Below, one piece after another: positions 38,224 through 57,887 of a DNA stretch of 64,000 bases; within the stretch, counting starts at the first letter, position 1; each line of letters begins with the position of its first letter. The stretch is from Pseudomonas lurida. Lineage in GTDB: Bacteria > Pseudomonadota > Gammaproteobacteria > Pseudomonadales > Pseudomonadaceae. A program made the position numbers and the translations under genes. The stretch covers positions 1,409,501 to 1,473,500 of the forward strand of contig NZ_PDJB01000001.1 of assembly GCF_002563895.1 (NCBI RefSeq). The letters are read 5' to 3'. The notes under the pieces are model-generated. The model was not told the origin of the DNA. It was given only the letters and a program-made list of their open reading frames with translations, and searched no databases.

Positions 38224-39363
38224 ATGGCTAATCTGCGTATCGCGCTGGTGGCCGGTGAAGCTTCCGGCGACATTCTGGGCGCAGGTCTTATGCGGGCTCT
38301 CAAGGCCCAGCATCCGGCGGTGGAGTTCATCGGTGTCGGCGGCCCGCTGATGCAGGCCGAAGGGCTCACGTCCTATTTCCCCATGGAGCGTCTGTCGGTC
38401 ATGGGGCTGGTCGAGGTGCTGGGTCGCCTGCGCGAGCTGTTGGCCCGCCGCAAGCTCCTGATCCAGACCCTTATCGAAGAAAGGCCCGATGTGTTCATCG
38501 GCATCGACGCGCCGGACTTCACCCTCAATATCGAACTCAAATTGCGTCAGGCCGGCATCAAGACCGTGCACTACGTCAGCCCGTCTGTCTGGGCGTGGCG
38601 GCAGAAGCGCGTGCTCAAGATCCGCGAAGGTTGCGACCTGATGCTGACCCTGCTGCCGTTCGAGGCCAGGTTCTACGAAGAAAAGGGCGTACCGGTGCGG
38701 TTTGTCGGGCATACCCTGGCCGACGCCATTCCCTTGCAGGCGGACCGCGCGGCAGCGCGTGCTGAGCTGGCCTTGCCCGACGGCCCGCTGGTAGCGTTGA
38801 TGCCAGGCAGCCGTGGTGGCGAAGTCGGTCGCCTGGCCTCGGTGTTTTTCGACGCCGCCGAGCGACTGCAGGCCTTGAAGCCGGGCGTACGTTTCGTGCT
38901 GCCTTGCGCCAGCCCGCAACGTCGTGCGCAGATCGAAACACTGCTGGAAGGACGCAACCTGCCGTTGACCTTGCTCGATGGTCAGTCGCACCTGGCCCTG
39001 GCGGCCTGTGATGCGGTGTTGATCGCCTCCGGTACGGCCACCCTTGAGGCCTTGCTGTACAAGCGTCCAATGGTGGTGGCCTACCGCCTGGCGCCGCTGA
39101 CCTTCTGGATCCTCAAGCGCATGGTCAAAAGCCCTTACATCTCCCTGCCCAACCTGCTGGCCCAACGCCTGTTGGTGCCGGAGTTGTTGCAGGACGATGC
39201 AACGCCCGAGGCCCTCGCGCAAACTCTACTACCCTTGATCGACGGCGGCGAAGAACAGACCCGTGGTTTCGACGACATCCACCGCACCTTGCGTCGTGAT
39301 GCGTCAAACCAGGCGGCCGACGCCGTGTTGAACTTGATCGGCAAGAAACAGGAAGCCTTATGA
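38224..39363 (+). CDS. lpxB: Lipid-A-disaccharide synthase
   Basis: Glycosyltransferase (GT19) that joins lipid X and UDP-diacylglucosamine into the lipid A disaccharide at the inner membrane. The 379-aa protein starts '[20 protein letters not shown]', and '[17 protein letters not shown]' and '[19 protein letters not shown]' are family signatures. It begins two bases after lpxA and overlaps rnhB by four bases (ATGA). Confidence 0.97.
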   Translation: MANLRIALVAGEASGDILGAGLMRALKAQHPAVEFIGVGGPLMQAEGLTSYFPMERLSVMGLVEVLGRLRELLARRKLLIQTLIEERPDVFIGIDAPDFTLNIELKLRQAGIKTVHYVSPSVWAWRQKRVLKIREGCDLMLTLLPFEARFYEEKGVPVRFVGHTLADAIPLQADRAAARAELALPDGPLVALMPGSRGGEVGRLASVFFDAAERLQALKPGVRFVLPCASPQRRAQIETLLEGRNLPLTLLDGQSHLALAACDAVLIASGTATLEALLYKRPMVVAYRLAPLTFWILKRMVKSPYISLPNLLAQRLLVPELLQDDATPEALAQTLLPLIDGGEEQTRGFDDIHRTLRRDASNQAADAVLNLIGKKQEAL

Positions 39364-39992
39364 CGACGCAGATGGGCCTGGATTTCAGCCTGGTTGCCGA
39401 AGCCCGCGAACTGGTGGCCGGTGTGGACGAAGTGGGGCGCGGACCTTTGTGCGGCGCCGTGGTCACGGCGGCGGTGATCCTCGATCCGAACCGTCCGATC
39501 CTTGGCCTCAACGACTCGAAAAAACTCACCGAAGCGCGCCGCGAAAAGCTCTATGACGAGATCTGCGAGAAAGCCCTGAGCTGGCATATCGCCCGCGCCG
39601 AAGTCGAAGAAATCGACGAGCTGAACATTCTGCACGCCACCATGCTGGCCATGCAGCGTGCGGTAGAAGGCCTGCACATTACCCCGAAAATGGCGATGAT
39701 CGACGGTAACCGCTGCCCCAAGCTGGCCATGCCTTCCGAGGCCGTGGTCAAGGGTGATAGCAAGGTGCCTGCCATTGCAGCCGCCTCGATCTTGGCCAAA
39801 GTCAGCCGTGATCGGGAAATGGCCGCATTCGAATTGATCTACCCCGGCTATGGCATCGGCGGGCATAAAGGCTACCCGACGCCCGTTCATCTGGAAGCCT
39901 TGGCTCGTCTTGGCCCGACGCCGATCCATCGCCGCTCATTCGCCCCGGTGCGCCAGGCTTATGAGCTGCGCGAGAGCCTCAGCGAGGTGTAG
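39360..39992 (+). CDS. rnhB: Ribonuclease HII
   Basis: Removes ribonucleotides from DNA and RNA from hybrids. The 210-aa protein has the catalytic motif '[17 protein letters not shown]' (Asp-Glu-x-Gly-Arg-Gly), '[13 protein letters not shown]' and the Asp in 'MIDGN'. It is translationally coupled to lpxB and precedes dnaE by 76 bases. Confidence 0.97.
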   Translation: MTTQMGLDFSLVAEARELVAGVDEVGRGPLCGAVVTAAVILDPNRPILGLNDSKKLTEARREKLYDEICEKALSWHIARAEVEEIDELNILHATMLAMQRAVEGLHITPKMAMIDGNRCPKLAMPSEAVVKGDSKVPAIAAASILAKVSRDREMAAFELIYPGYGIGGHKGYPTPVHLEALARLGPTPIHRRSFAPVRQAYELRESLSEV

Positions 39993-40068
39993 TCGCGAGG
40001 CTGATGTTTTGCTCAAGGCCCGGTACAATCCGGGCCTTGTTGTCTCCACGTTTCTAGACAGGATCACT

Positions 40069-43590
<3,522 letters not shown>

Positions 43591-43718
43591 CGGTCAGATA
43601 CGTCTGACCTCGACTCAACATTTAATCTCGACCTAAACGCGCCTCTCCCTTAAGGTAGGGCGCGAATAGACAACCGGCTGGCCAGGCCTCCCTGGCCGTC
43701 GACCCAAGACGGACGCTT

Positions 43719-44666
43719 ATGAACCCGAATTTTCTTGATTTCGAACAGCCGATCGCTGACCTGCAAGCCAAGATTGAAGAACTGCGCCTGGTCGGCAATG
43801 ACAATTCGCTGAATATCGGCGATGAGATCGCTCGCCTGCAAGACAAGAGCAGTACGCTCACCGAAGACATCTTCGGCAAGCTGACCAGCTGGCAGATCGC
43901 GCGACTGGCTCGCCATCCGCGCCGTCCGTACACCCTGGACTACATTCAGCACATCTTCACCGAGTTCGACGAGTTGCACGGCGATCGCCACTTCTCCGAC
44001 GACGCGGCCATCGTGGGCGGTATCGCTCGCCTGGACGACCAGCCGGTGATGGTGATCGGTCACCAGAAGGGCCGTGAAGTACGCGAGAAAGTCCGCCGCA
44101 ACTTCGGCATGCCGCGTCCTGAAGGCTACCGCAAGGCTTGCCGCCTGATGGAAATGGCCGAGCGCTTCAAGATGCCGATCCTGACCTTCATCGACACCCC
44201 GGGCGCTTATCCGGGTATCGACGCTGAAGAGCGCAACCAAAGCGAAGCCATTGCCTGGAACCTGCGTGTCATGGCCCGCCTGAAAACCCCGATCATCGCC
44301 ACCGTGATTGGTGAAGGTGGTTCCGGCGGCGCACTGGCCATCGGCGTCTGCGACCAGCTGAACATGCTGCAATACTCGACCTACGCGGTGATCTCGCCAG
44401 AAGGTTGCGCCTCGATCCTGTGGAAAACCGCCGAAAAGGCGCCGGACGCTGCCGAAGCCATGGGCATCACCGCCGATCGCCTCAAAGGTCTGGGTATCGT
44501 CGATAAAGTGATCGCCGAGCCATTGGGCGGTGCCCATCGTGACCCGGCTGCCGCTGCTGCGACCATTCGTGCTGAGCTGGGCTCGCAACTGGCAATGCTC
44601 AAGAAGCTGGATAACGAAGCACTGCTGGCCCGTCGCTACGAGCGCCTGATGAGCTACGGTCTCTAA
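43719..44666 (+). CDS. accA: Acetyl-CoA carboxylase carboxyltransferase subunit alpha
   Basis: Alpha subunit of the carboxyltransferase that makes malonyl-CoA, the first step of fatty-acid synthesis. The 315-aa protein begins [22 protein letters not shown], with the '[17 protein letters not shown]', '[19 protein letters not shown]' and '[15 protein letters not shown]' blocks (oxyanion holes). The 128-base gap after dnaE holds no gene. A REP element follows. Confidence 0.97.
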   Translation: MNPNFLDFEQPIADLQAKIEELRLVGNDNSLNIGDEIARLQDKSSTLTEDIFGKLTSWQIARLARHPRRPYTLDYIQHIFTEFDELHGDRHFSDDAAIVGGIARLDDQPVMVIGHQKGREVREKVRRNFGMPRPEGYRKACRLMEMAERFKMPILTFIDTPGAYPGIDAEERNQSEAIAWNLRVMARLKTPIIATVIGEGGSGGALAIGVCDQLNMLQYSTYAVISPEGCASILWKTAEKAPDAAEAMGITADRLKGLGIVDKVIAEPLGGAHRDPAAAAATIRAELGSQLAMLKKLDNEALLARRYERLMSYGL

Positions 44667-44685
44667 GCGCGACGCAATCCCTTAG

Positions 44686-44808
44686 TGTGGGAGCCGGTTT
44701 GAGTGGGAGCTGGCTTGCCTGCGATAGCATCGACTCGGTGCAATAGATGCACCGAGTCGATGCCATCGCGGGCAAGCCCGGCTCCTGCACAAGCCCGCTC
44801 CCACATTT
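44686..44808. repeat. Composite REP element between accA and tilS
   Basis: The outer TGTGGGAGC (44686-44694) and GCTCCCACA (44797-44805) flank a second GTGGGAGCTGGCTTGCCTGCGAT copy whose partner is near 44763-44780. The innermost stem is GCATCGACTCGGTGCA against TGCACCGAGTCGATGC (44727-44742 and 44748-44763). So at least three REP half-units are nested here, the most complex REP in the window. Confidence 0.85.
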
Positions 44809-44859
44809 GCTTTGTGTATGCTTGACGAACGTATTTCAGATTTGCGGCGGTGACATGTG

Positions 44860-46179
44860 ATGAAACCAATCCTGCCGGCCAACCTCCTGAAAAAGCTGGC
44901 TCCATGGCGCAACGCCCCGGCCTGGCACATCGCATTCTCGGGTGGTCTCGATTCCACCGTCCTGTTGCATCTCCTGGCCTCCCTGGCCAACACCGAAACC
45001 CTGCCACCCCTCAGCGCCGTCCATGTCCACCATGGCTTGCAAGCGGCGGCCGACGCGTGGCCTGCTCATTGCCAGTCCATCTGCGACAACCTGGGCGTGC
45101 CGCTGAGTGTGAAGCGCGTGCAGGTACAACCGGGTGCCAGCCTGGAGCGTGCCGCCCGTGAGGCGCGTTACCGGGCCTTTGCCGAGGTGACCGGGGCAGG
45201 GGAGGTGGTGCTGACGGGCCAGCATCGCGATGATCAGGCTGAAACCCTGTTATTCCGCCTGCTGCGGGGTGCAGGGGTGCGCGGGCTGGCGGCGATGCCG
45301 GCACAGCGCCCTTTGGCCGGTGGCTATCTGGTACGGCCGTTGCTGGATGTTTCCCGCGAAGCGTTGGAGGTCTACGCCCACGAACATCAGCTCAAGTGGA
45401 TTGAAGATCCTTCCAATGCAGATTCGCGGTTTTCCCGTAATTATTTGCGTCACCGCGTGTTGCCTGCGCTGACCGAGCGCTGGCCCCAGGCCGTCACCGG
45501 CTTGGCCCGTACCGCCGAGCATCTGGGCGAGGCCCAGGGGTTGCTGGATGAGTTGGCACTGTTGGACCTGCAGGCTGCAAGTAAAGCTTCGGCGTTTCCC
45601 TGGTTGGGGCTGCCGTCCTTGGCGCTTGCGCCGCTGTGCGAGCTTTCCGACGCCCGCCAGCGCAATGCCCTACGCCATTGGCTGGCTCCACTGACCCGTT
45701 TGCCTGACAGCGACCACTGGGCCGGTTGGCATTCCATGCGCGATGCCAAGGGCGATGCACAGCCGCTATGGCGCCTGGCCGATGGCGAGTTACATCGTTG
45801 CGGGCAACGCATCTGGTGGCTGCCCTCCACGAGGTCGGAATTTTCCGACGCCACGGTGAGCTGGCCCGATCCGCAAAACCCACTAGAGTTACCCGGCAAC
45901 GGTCAGTTGACACTGACTGGCGAGGCGCCTGAAGGTCCGCTCGAGGTCCGTTACCGCCAGGGCGGTGAAATCCTCGAAGTGCCAGGTCGCGGTCGGCGTG
46001 ACTTGAAGCGCCTGCTTAACGAAAGTGGCCTGCCGGGCTTTGTCCGTGGCAGATTGCCGCTGCTGTATCAGGGCGAGCAATTGCTGGGGGTGCCCAGCCT
46101 TGCGGGACTCTGGCCAGCACCCAGTGATGACTGGCAATTACATTGGATGCCACAGACCTGCGATCAAGGTTTGAGCTGA
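44860..46179 (+). CDS. tilS: tRNA(Ile)-lysidine synthase
   Basis: Attaches lysine to C34 of the CAU-anticodon tRNA(Ile), so that it reads AUA. The protein (439 aa from the ATG at 44860; a GTG one codon earlier is possible) has the PP-loop 'IAFSGGLDSTVLLHLLASL', 'VLTGQHRDDQAETLLFRLLRG' and 'RNYLRHRVLPALTERWPQ', then the TilS substrate-binding and C-terminal domains ('LEVRYRQGGEILEVPGRGRR'). It lies upstream of pyrG as in P. aeruginosa. Confidence 0.95.
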   Translation: MKPILPANLLKKLAPWRNAPAWHIAFSGGLDSTVLLHLLASLANTETLPPLSAVHVHHGLQAAADAWPAHCQSICDNLGVPLSVKRVQVQPGASLERAAREARYRAFAEVTGAGEVVLTGQHRDDQAETLLFRLLRGAGVRGLAAMPAQRPLAGGYLVRPLLDVSREALEVYAHEHQLKWIEDPSNADSRFSRNYLRHRVLPALTERWPQAVTGLARTAEHLGEAQGLLDELALLDLQAASKASAFPWLGLPSLALAPLCELSDARQRNALRHWLAPLTRLPDSDHWAGWHSMRDAKGDAQPLWRLADGELHRCGQRIWWLPSTRSEFSDATVSWPDPQNPLELPGNGQLTLTGEAPEGPLEVRYRQGGEILEVPGRGRRDLKRLLNESGLPGFVRGRLPLLYQGEQLLGVPSLAGLWPAPSDDWQLHWMPQTCDQGLS

Positions 46180-46199
46180 TAGAGCCTTTCCGGTAGACT
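46171..46199 (+). promoter_or_regulatory. Probable pyrG promoter, overlapping the end of tilS
   Basis: TTGAGC (46171-46176), exactly 17 bases, then TAGACT (46194-46199), a good sigma-70 match. Transcription would start near 46206 and leave a leader of about 245 bases before the pyrG ATG. No gene is seen in that leader; it has a GGC-TTCG-GCC tetraloop hairpin around 46384-46393. Confidence 0.55.
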
Positions 46200-46431
46200 A
46201 CGCTCCCTTCTTGATACAACTTCTGTGGATTCGACTGAATCGCAGCAGTTGCCGATTACCAAGCAGTCTTTGCTGGGCGATTCCAAAAAATGTGTAGCGA
46301 TCAACGTACCGGTGTTTCATTGCTGGTCTGTCACCACGCGGCGGTTTTTTTGAAAGGTGCACTGTGATTAATGCAGGTGATCGGGGGCTTCGGCCTTCCT
46401 TCGCTTTCCCCGGCGGCTCGGACCGCTTTAA

Positions 46432-48935
<2,504 letters not shown>

Positions 48936-48970
48936 GCGCCATTTCTCCGGTAAAGTATCCCACGCTAAAA

Positions 48971-50382
<1,412 letters not shown>

Positions 50383-50463
50383 TCAGTAAATGCTAAAAAG
50401 TCGGCGGATTGCGTCGGAAAGCTCACGACAGTGTGTAATTCGACGCTAATCTGATGGCTATCA

Positions 50464-50496
50464 AGCACAAGCCTGGTTTTTCCAGGCTTCGTGCTA
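50464..50496 (+). terminator. Hairpin between eno and ftsB
   Basis: AGCAC-AAGCCTGG pairs with CCAGGCTT-C-GTGCT, with one bulged C, around TTTTT. It lies about 80 bases after eno. There is no T-run after the stem, so it may slow or end transcription only in part. Confidence 0.5.
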
Positions 50497-50553
50497 TCAG
50501 TTGCTGCAAAAGTTTTGCATGGCGGTCTTTTTTCACTGGATACCCGATATTCG

Positions 50554-50832
50554 ATGCGCAGTCCCAATTGGTTGTTCCTCGTCTTGCTCTTGTTGCTGGC
50601 TGGCCTGCAGTACCGCCTGTGGGTGGGTAATGGCAGCTTTGCGCAGGTAAAAGACCTGACCCAGCAAATTGCCGACCAGCACGCCGAAAACGAACGCCTG
50701 CTGGAGCGCAACCGCGTCCTCGATGCCGAGGTGCTTGAGCTGAAAAAAGGTACGGAGACCGTTGAAGAACGAGCCCGTCATGAACTGGGCATGGTCAAGG
50801 AGGGTGAAACCCTCTACCAGTTGGCCCAATGA
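50554..50832 (+). CDS. ftsB: Cell division protein FtsB
   Basis: Small bitopic divisome protein that works with FtsL and FtsQ to activate septal peptidoglycan synthesis. The start at 50554 gives 92 aa: a membrane helix (WLFLVLLLLLAGLQYRLWVG) followed by a periplasmic leucine-zipper-like coiled coil (LTQQIADQHAENERLLERN) and the C-terminal 'EERARHELGMVKEGETLY' motif. The eno-ftsB-ispD order is conserved. Its stop overlaps the ispD start (ATGA). Confidence 0.95.
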   Translation: MRSPNWLFLVLLLLLAGLQYRLWVGNGSFAQVKDLTQQIADQHAENERLLERNRVLDAEVLELKKGTETVEERARHELGMVKEGETLYQLAQ

Positions 50833-51536
50833 GTCACCATTTACCGGCCTTCTGGGCCGTGATTCCTGCCGCGGGCGTCGGCGCCCGTATGGCTGCGGAC
50901 CGTCCCAAGCAATACTTGCAACTGGGCGGGCGCACAATTCTCGAACACAGCCTTGGCTGTTTTCTCGACCATCCGAACCTCAAGGGGTTGGTGGTCAGTC
51001 TTGCTTCTGATGATCCATATTGGCCTACCTTGGCGTGTGCTGCGGACCCGCGTATCCAGCGTGCGGACGGCGGCTCTGAGCGCTCGGGCTCGGTGCTCAA
51101 TGCCTTGCTGCAACTCAATGCCCTGGGCGCCAGTGATGACGACTGGGTATTGGTGCACGATGCCGCGCGCCCCAACCTGAGCCGTGATGATCTCGACAAG
51201 CTCCTGTTTGAACTGGCGGATGACCCGGTGGGCGGCTTGCTGGCCGTGCCGGCTCGCGACACTCTCAAGCGCGTCGACAAGCACGGTCGTGTTGTGGAAA
51301 CCGTCGACCGCAGCCTGATCTGGCAGGCCTACACGCCTCAAATGTTCCGCCTGGGTGCGTTACACCGTGCGTTGGCCGACAGCCTGGTGGCCGATGCCGT
51401 GATAACCGATGAAGCATCGGCCATGGAATGGTCCGGCCAGGCGCCGCGCTTGATCGAAGGGCGCTCGGACAATATCAAGGTGACCCGGCCGGAAGATCTG
51501 GAGTGGTTGCGGTTGCGGTGGGCGAACCGCGGGTAG
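50829..51536 (+). CDS. ispD: 2-C-methyl-D-erythritol 4-phosphate cytidylyltransferase
   Basis: Activates MEP with CTP to CDP-methylerythritol, the third step of the MEP pathway. The 235-aa protein has the nucleotide-binding 'WAVIPAAGVGARMAADRPKQ', 'VLVHDAARPNLS' and 'ESNIKVTRPEDL'-like 'SDNIKVTRPEDLEWL'. It is translationally coupled to ftsB. Its pathway partner ispF lies 3.2 kb downstream, beyond the formaldehyde module. Confidence 0.95.
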   Translation: MSHHLPAFWAVIPAAGVGARMAADRPKQYLQLGGRTILEHSLGCFLDHPNLKGLVVSLASDDPYWPTLACAADPRIQRADGGSERSGSVLNALLQLNALGASDDDWVLVHDAARPNLSRDDLDKLLFELADDPVGGLLAVPARDTLKRVDKHGRVVETVDRSLIWQAYTPQMFRLGALHRALADSLVADAVITDEASAMEWSGQAPRLIEGRSDNIKVTRPEDLEWLRLRWANRG

Positions 51537-51580
51537 CCAGCTTCCATATCGACCGCGTCCTGCAGGGTAAACGTGGTCAA

Positions 51581-51605
51581 ATGTGGGAGCTGGCTTGCCT
51601 GCGAA
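51581..51605. repeat. Single REP half-unit
   Basis: ATGTGGGAGCTGGCTTGCCT and the next bases GCGAA match the left half of the REP at 10361-10387. No matching right arm follows. It lies between the convergent ispD and LysR genes. Confidence 0.75.
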
Positions 51606-51629
51606 GCGCCCGGCACAAACAACTACCAA

Positions 51630-52526
51630 TTACCGACTGTACTCCGGCCGCCCAGCCAACCCTTCCTTGAGGAAATCCACCAGTTTCCTGACCTTGGGCG
51701 ACAAATGCCGCTGCTGCGGATACAGCGCCCATACGGCGGTGTTCGGCGGTTGATGCGCCTCCAGCAATGACACCAGTGCACCACTGTGCAGGTGCTCGAG
51801 TACGTAATAATCCGGCAGTTGGCACAACCCCACCCCTTGCAACGTCGCGTCCAATACCGCTTGGCCACTGTTGCAGCGCCAGTTGCCCTGCACGCGCTGG
51901 GAAAATTCCCGCCCGTCCTGGGCCAGTTGCCAGATATCCGAGCTGCCGATCAGGCAGTTATGCCGACTCAATTCCGACAGGCTATGTGGCCGACCGTACC
52001 GTGCCAGGTAGGACGGCGATGCGCACAGGTACATGCGCCTCGGTGCCAGCCGGCTGGCAACCATGCGCGAATCCTGCAAGCGCCCCAGGCGAATCGCCAG
52101 GTCGAGGCCTTCGTGCACCAAGTCCAGTTGGCGGTTGCTCAGCTCGATGTCTACCCGCAACTGCGGATAGAGCCCCATGAACCGCGTGACCAGTGGCACG
52201 ATAAAGCGCTCGCCGTAAGCCACGGCGCAGGTCATGCGCAGCATGCCCTTGGGTTCACTGGTGAGATCGCCGACGGCGCGTAGCGCCTCCTCACGACCGT
52301 CCTGGAGTCGCTGGCAATGTTGCAGGAAGGTCTGGCCCGCTTCGGTCAGGGTCACCTTGCGCGTACTGCGATACAACAACCGCGTTTGCAGGCGCTCCTC
52401 CAGCCGTGCCACCTGACGGCTGATGTGCGAGGACGACACTCCCAGCCTTTCCGCGGCGGCAGTGAATTGACTGCACTCGGCCACCGCGACGAATTCATCG
52501 ATGCCTTCCCAGCGGTTTTCCAGCAT
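51630..52526 (-). CDS. LysR-family regulator next to adhC-fghA
   Basis: A 298-aa LysR-type transcription factor: winged helix-turn-helix at 5-62 ('FTAAAERLGVSSSHISRQVARLEERL', given here in part as FTAAAERLGVSSSHISRQVA) and a periplasmic-binding-like effector domain from about 90. It is divergent from adhC with 110 bases between, so it very likely controls adhC-fghA and its own gene. I recall a LysR regulator in the same position in P. aeruginosa (GfnR) that controls glutathione-dependent formaldehyde detoxification; identity with it is likely but is inferred from position. Confidence 0.9.
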   Translation of the reverse strand: MLENRWEGIDEFVAVAECSQFTAAAERLGVSSSHISRQVARLEERLQTRLLYRSTRKVTLTEAGQTFLQHCQRLQDGREEALRAVGDLTSEPKGMLRMTCAVAYGERFIVPLVTRFMGLYPQLRVDIELSNRQLDLVHEGLDLAIRLGRLQDSRMVASRLAPRRMYLCASPSYLARYGRPHSLSELSRHNCLIGSSDIWQLAQDGREFSQRVQGNWRCNSGQAVLDATLQGVGLCQLPDYYVLEHLHSGALVSLLEAHQPPNTAVWALYPQQRHLSPKVRKLVDFLKEGLAGRPEYSR

Positions 52527-52566
52527 GTCGGATTATCCCTGTACAGCAATAAAGTTTTGCTTTGGC

Positions 52567-52586
52567 CTGGATTATTAATCAACCAG
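52567..52586. promoter_or_regulatory. Putative LysR operator in the LysR/adhC gap
   Basis: CTGG-ATTATTAATCAA-CCAG is an inverted repeat, with the perfect palindrome GATTATTAATC (52570-52580) inside; it fits the T-N11-A pattern. It overlaps the place of the -35 box for a possible TACACT -10 (52595-52600) of adhC, as expected for an activator site. Confidence 0.5.
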
Positions 52587-52618
52587 CCATGTTTTACACT
52601 CAACGCCTCAGTTTTTAA

Positions 52619-53749
<1,131 letters not shown>

Positions 53750-53750
53750 A

Positions 53751-53827
53751 GCAGCGGCAAGCGACAAGCGACAAGCTGAAAGTGAGCACGCCTTACTTGC
53801 AGCTGGTTGCTTGCCGCTTGCAGCTGG
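53751..53827. repeat. Second-family intergenic repeat between adhC and fghA
   Basis: Tandem CAAGCGA units (GGCAAGCGACAAGCGACAAG) are followed 30 bases on by TTGCAGCTGGTTGCTTGCCGC; AGCGGCAAGC (53754-53763) is the exact complement of 53809-53818. The left part matches the reverse complement of 13281-13315. It would form a large hairpin in the adhC-fghA transcript, ending just before fghA. Confidence 0.65.
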
Positions 53828-53837
53828 GAGCATTCTC

Positions 53838-54683
53838 ATGACCCTGGAAAACATCTCCTGCCAGAAGAGTTTTGGTGGCTGGCACAAACGTTACAAACAC
53901 AGCTCCCATGTGCTCGGCTGCGACATGACCTTCGCCGTCTACCTGCCGCCGCAAGCGGAGCAGGGCGGCAAGTTGCCGGTGCTGTACTGGTTGTCCGGTC
54001 TCACCTGTACCGATGAGAACTTCATGCAGAAGGCCGGTGCACAGCGCATGGCCGCCGAACTGGGGTTGATCATCGTCGCGCCAGATACCAGCCCGCGTGG
54101 GCCGGGTGTACCCGGTGATCCGGATAATGCGTGGGATTTCGGCCTTGGCGCCGGCTTCTACCTCAATGCCACCCAAGAACCCTGGGCCAAGCACTATCGG
54201 ATGCATGACTACGTGGTGCAGGAGTTGCCGGCGTTGGTTGAGGCGCATTTCCCTGCATCGGACAAACGTGGCATCAGCGGCCATTCGATGGGTGGGCACG
54301 GTGCGTTGGTGTGTGCCCTGCGCAACCCCGGGCGCTACCAATCGGTGTCAGCGTTTTCGCCCATCAATAACCCGATGGATTGCCCGTGGGGCCAGAAAGC
54401 CTTTTCGCGTTACTTGGGCGAAGAGCGCTCCAAGTGGCGCGAATGGGACGCCTGCGTGCTGATCAGCGAAGCCTCGGAAAAACTGCCGCTGCTGGTGGAC
54501 CAGGGCGATCGCGACGATTTCCTCGCCGTGCAACTCAAGCCTGAAGCCCTGCAGCAAGCGGCCAAGGCGGCGAACCATCCGCTGGAACTGCGCCTGCAAC
54601 CCGGCTATGACCACAGCTACTTCTTTATTGCCAGCTTCATCGAAGATCATTTGCGACACCACGGCCGTGCTTTGCTCGGTTAA
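53838..54683 (+). CDS. fghA: S-formylglutathione hydrolase
   Basis: Hydrolyses S-formylglutathione to formate and glutathione, completing formaldehyde removal (also frmB). The start [21 protein letters not shown] at 53838 gives 281 aa, an esterase-D-type alpha/beta hydrolase. The nucleophile Ser (about 149) is in '[14 protein letters not shown]', the acid in '[10 protein letters not shown]' and the His in '[14 protein letters not shown]'. GGGAG lies upstream, inside the end of the repeat. A terminator-like hairpin follows. Confidence 0.95.
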   Translation: MTLENISCQKSFGGWHKRYKHSSHVLGCDMTFAVYLPPQAEQGGKLPVLYWLSGLTCTDENFMQKAGAQRMAAELGLIIVAPDTSPRGPGVPGDPDNAWDFGLGAGFYLNATQEPWAKHYRMHDYVVQELPALVEAHFPASDKRGISGHSMGGHGALVCALRNPGRYQSVSAFSPINNPMDCPWGQKAFSRYLGEERSKWREWDACVLISEASEKLPLLVDQGDRDDFLAVQLKPEALQQAAKAANHPLELRLQPGYDHSYFFIASFIEDHLRHHGRALLG

Positions 54684-54700
54684 TGTGAGGCAAAAGTAGG

Positions 54701-54737
54701 TAGAATCACGCCCTGAATTAAATCGGGGCGTTTTTTT
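54701..54737 (+). promoter_or_regulatory. -10-like box and terminator-like hairpin directly before ispF
   Basis: TAGAAT (54701-54706) looks like a -10 box. ACGCCC (54708-54713) pairs with GGGCGT (54726-54731), and seven T run up to the ATG of ispF at 54738. The same bases can thus end fghA transcription and hold the start of the ispF leader. No purine-rich ribosome binding site other than GGGG (54725-54728) is seen. No good -35 box is visible. Confidence 0.5.
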
Positions 54738-55211
54738 ATGCGTATTGGCCACGGCTACGATGTGCACCGTTTCGCTGAAGGCGATTTCATTACCTTGGGC
54801 GGCGTGCGCATTGCACATCACCATGGTTTGCTGGCTCATTCCGATGGCGACGTTGTGTTGCATGCCTTGAGCGATGCCTTGCTCGGCGCGGCGGCGTTGG
54901 GCGATATCGGCAAGCACTTTCCGGACACCGATCCGACCTTCAAGGGTGCGGACAGTCGTGTATTGCTGCGTCATGTCGTCGGCCTGATCCATGCCAAGGG
55001 CTGGAAGGTCGGCAACGTCGACAACACCATCGTGGCCCAGGCGCCGAAGATGGCCCCCCATATCGAGTCGATGCGCGCGCTGATTGCGGCCGACCTGCAA
55101 ATTGAACTGGACCAAGTGAACGTGAAAGCCACCACCACCGAAAAGCTCGGGTTCACCGGTCGTGAAGAGGGCATCGCCGTGCACTCCGTTGCCTTGTTGC
55201 TGCGCGCATGA
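54738..55211 (+). CDS. ispF: 2-C-methyl-D-erythritol 2,4-cyclodiphosphate synthase
   Basis: Closes CDP-methylerythritol phosphate to the cyclic diphosphate, the fifth MEP step. The 157-aa trimeric zinc enzyme shows '[15 protein letters not shown]' (zinc Asp8 and His10), '[20 protein letters not shown]' (third zinc His) and '[10 protein letters not shown]'. Its stop overlaps the truD start (ATGA). The start codon directly follows a T-run, so its ribosome binding site is unusual. Confidence 0.96.
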   Translation: MRIGHGYDVHRFAEGDFITLGGVRIAHHHGLLAHSDGDVVLHALSDALLGAAALGDIGKHFPDTDPTFKGADSRVLLRHVVGLIHAKGWKVGNVDNTIVAQAPKMAPHIESMRALIAADLQIELDQVNVKATTTEKLGFTGREEGIAVHSVALLLRA

Positions 55212-56253
55212 ACGATCTGCAATTGTTGGGGCCGCGGGCCTATGGCGAGGCCCTGGGCAGCGCGGTACTGAAGGCGACCGCCGAAGACTTCCAGGTCGAC
55301 GAAGTGCTGGATATCCCGCTGACCGGCGAGGGTGAACACCTGTGGTTGTGGGTCGAGAAGCGAGGCCTCAACACCGAGGAAGCCGCGCGGCGCATCGCCA
55401 AGGCGGCCGGCGTGCCGTTGCGCACCGTCAGTTATGCCGGGCTCAAGGATCGCCAGGCGTTGACCCGCCAGTGGTTCAGCGTGCAGCTGCCGGGCAAGGC
55501 CGACCCGGACATGAGTGCCGCAGAAAACGACACCCTCAAGATCCTCAAGACCGGTCGCCACAAGCGCAAGCTGCAGCGCGGCGCGCATTCGGCCAATGGT
55601 TTCACCTTGCGCCTGACGCAGTTGGCCGGTGATACCGCCGCCATCGACGCGCGGTTGCAACTGATCGCCCAACACGGCATTCCGAACTACTTCGGTGCCC
55701 AGCGCTTTGGTCACAACGGTGGCAACGTCGTCGACGCTCGTGAGTGGGCCGCACGCAAAGCCTTGCCCGAGCAGCGCAATGTGCGTTCGCGGCTGCTGTC
55801 CACGGCGCGCAGCTTTCTGTTCAACAAGGTGCTGGCGGCACGTGTGGCCGACGGTTCATGGCAGCGCGCCCAGGTCGGCGACCTGCTGGCCTTTACCGAC
55901 AGCCGCAGTTTTTTCCCGGCAGGCGAAGCGGAATGCAACGACCCGCGCCTGGCGATTCTGGACCTGCACCCCACGGGGCCGCAGTGGGGCGAAGGTGATT
56001 CACCTGCCAGTGGTGCGACCTTTGAGCTTGAGCAGGCGGTGGCCGCCGGGGAAGCCGACTTGCGCGATTGGCTGGTGAATGCCGGCATGAGCCAGGAACG
56101 TCGCATTCTGCGACTGCCCATTGGCGGTTTGACGTGGCATTATCCCTCGCTGGACATTCTGCAATTGGAATTCGTCCTGCCGGCCGGATGCTTCGCCACT
56201 GTCTTGGTGCGCGAGCTTGTTGATCTGGTCCCGGTGGGGCAGACGGACAACCC

Positions 56254-56266
<13 letters not shown>
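55208..56266 (+). CDS. truD: tRNA pseudouridine(13) synthase
   Basis: Makes pseudouridine 13 in tRNA(Glu). The 352-aa protein has the TruD motif with the catalytic Asp in '[20 protein letters not shown]' (about residue 80), '[17 protein letters not shown]' and the inserted TRUD domain. It sits between ispF and surE, the usual ispF-truD-surE order. Its last 13 bases overlap the start of surE, so the chain is tightly coupled. Confidence 0.95.
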
Positions 56267-57680
<1,414 letters not shown>

Positions 57681-57887
57681 TCAATTTTTGCCAGCGGTGA
57701 ATTCTGCTGGCGGGGATGTGTCTTACAGCGGGGTCTATTGAGTCAACATGACTGGGGCGACGAATCAACACGCTGAACGATTGGTTTCAGACATGTGCCG
57801 GTAAAACTCTATTGCCCAGTTATACTTGCGTCATATTTCAAGCCTGATACAGGCGTTCATGTTCAGCCACCACAAAGGGAGCGGCGG

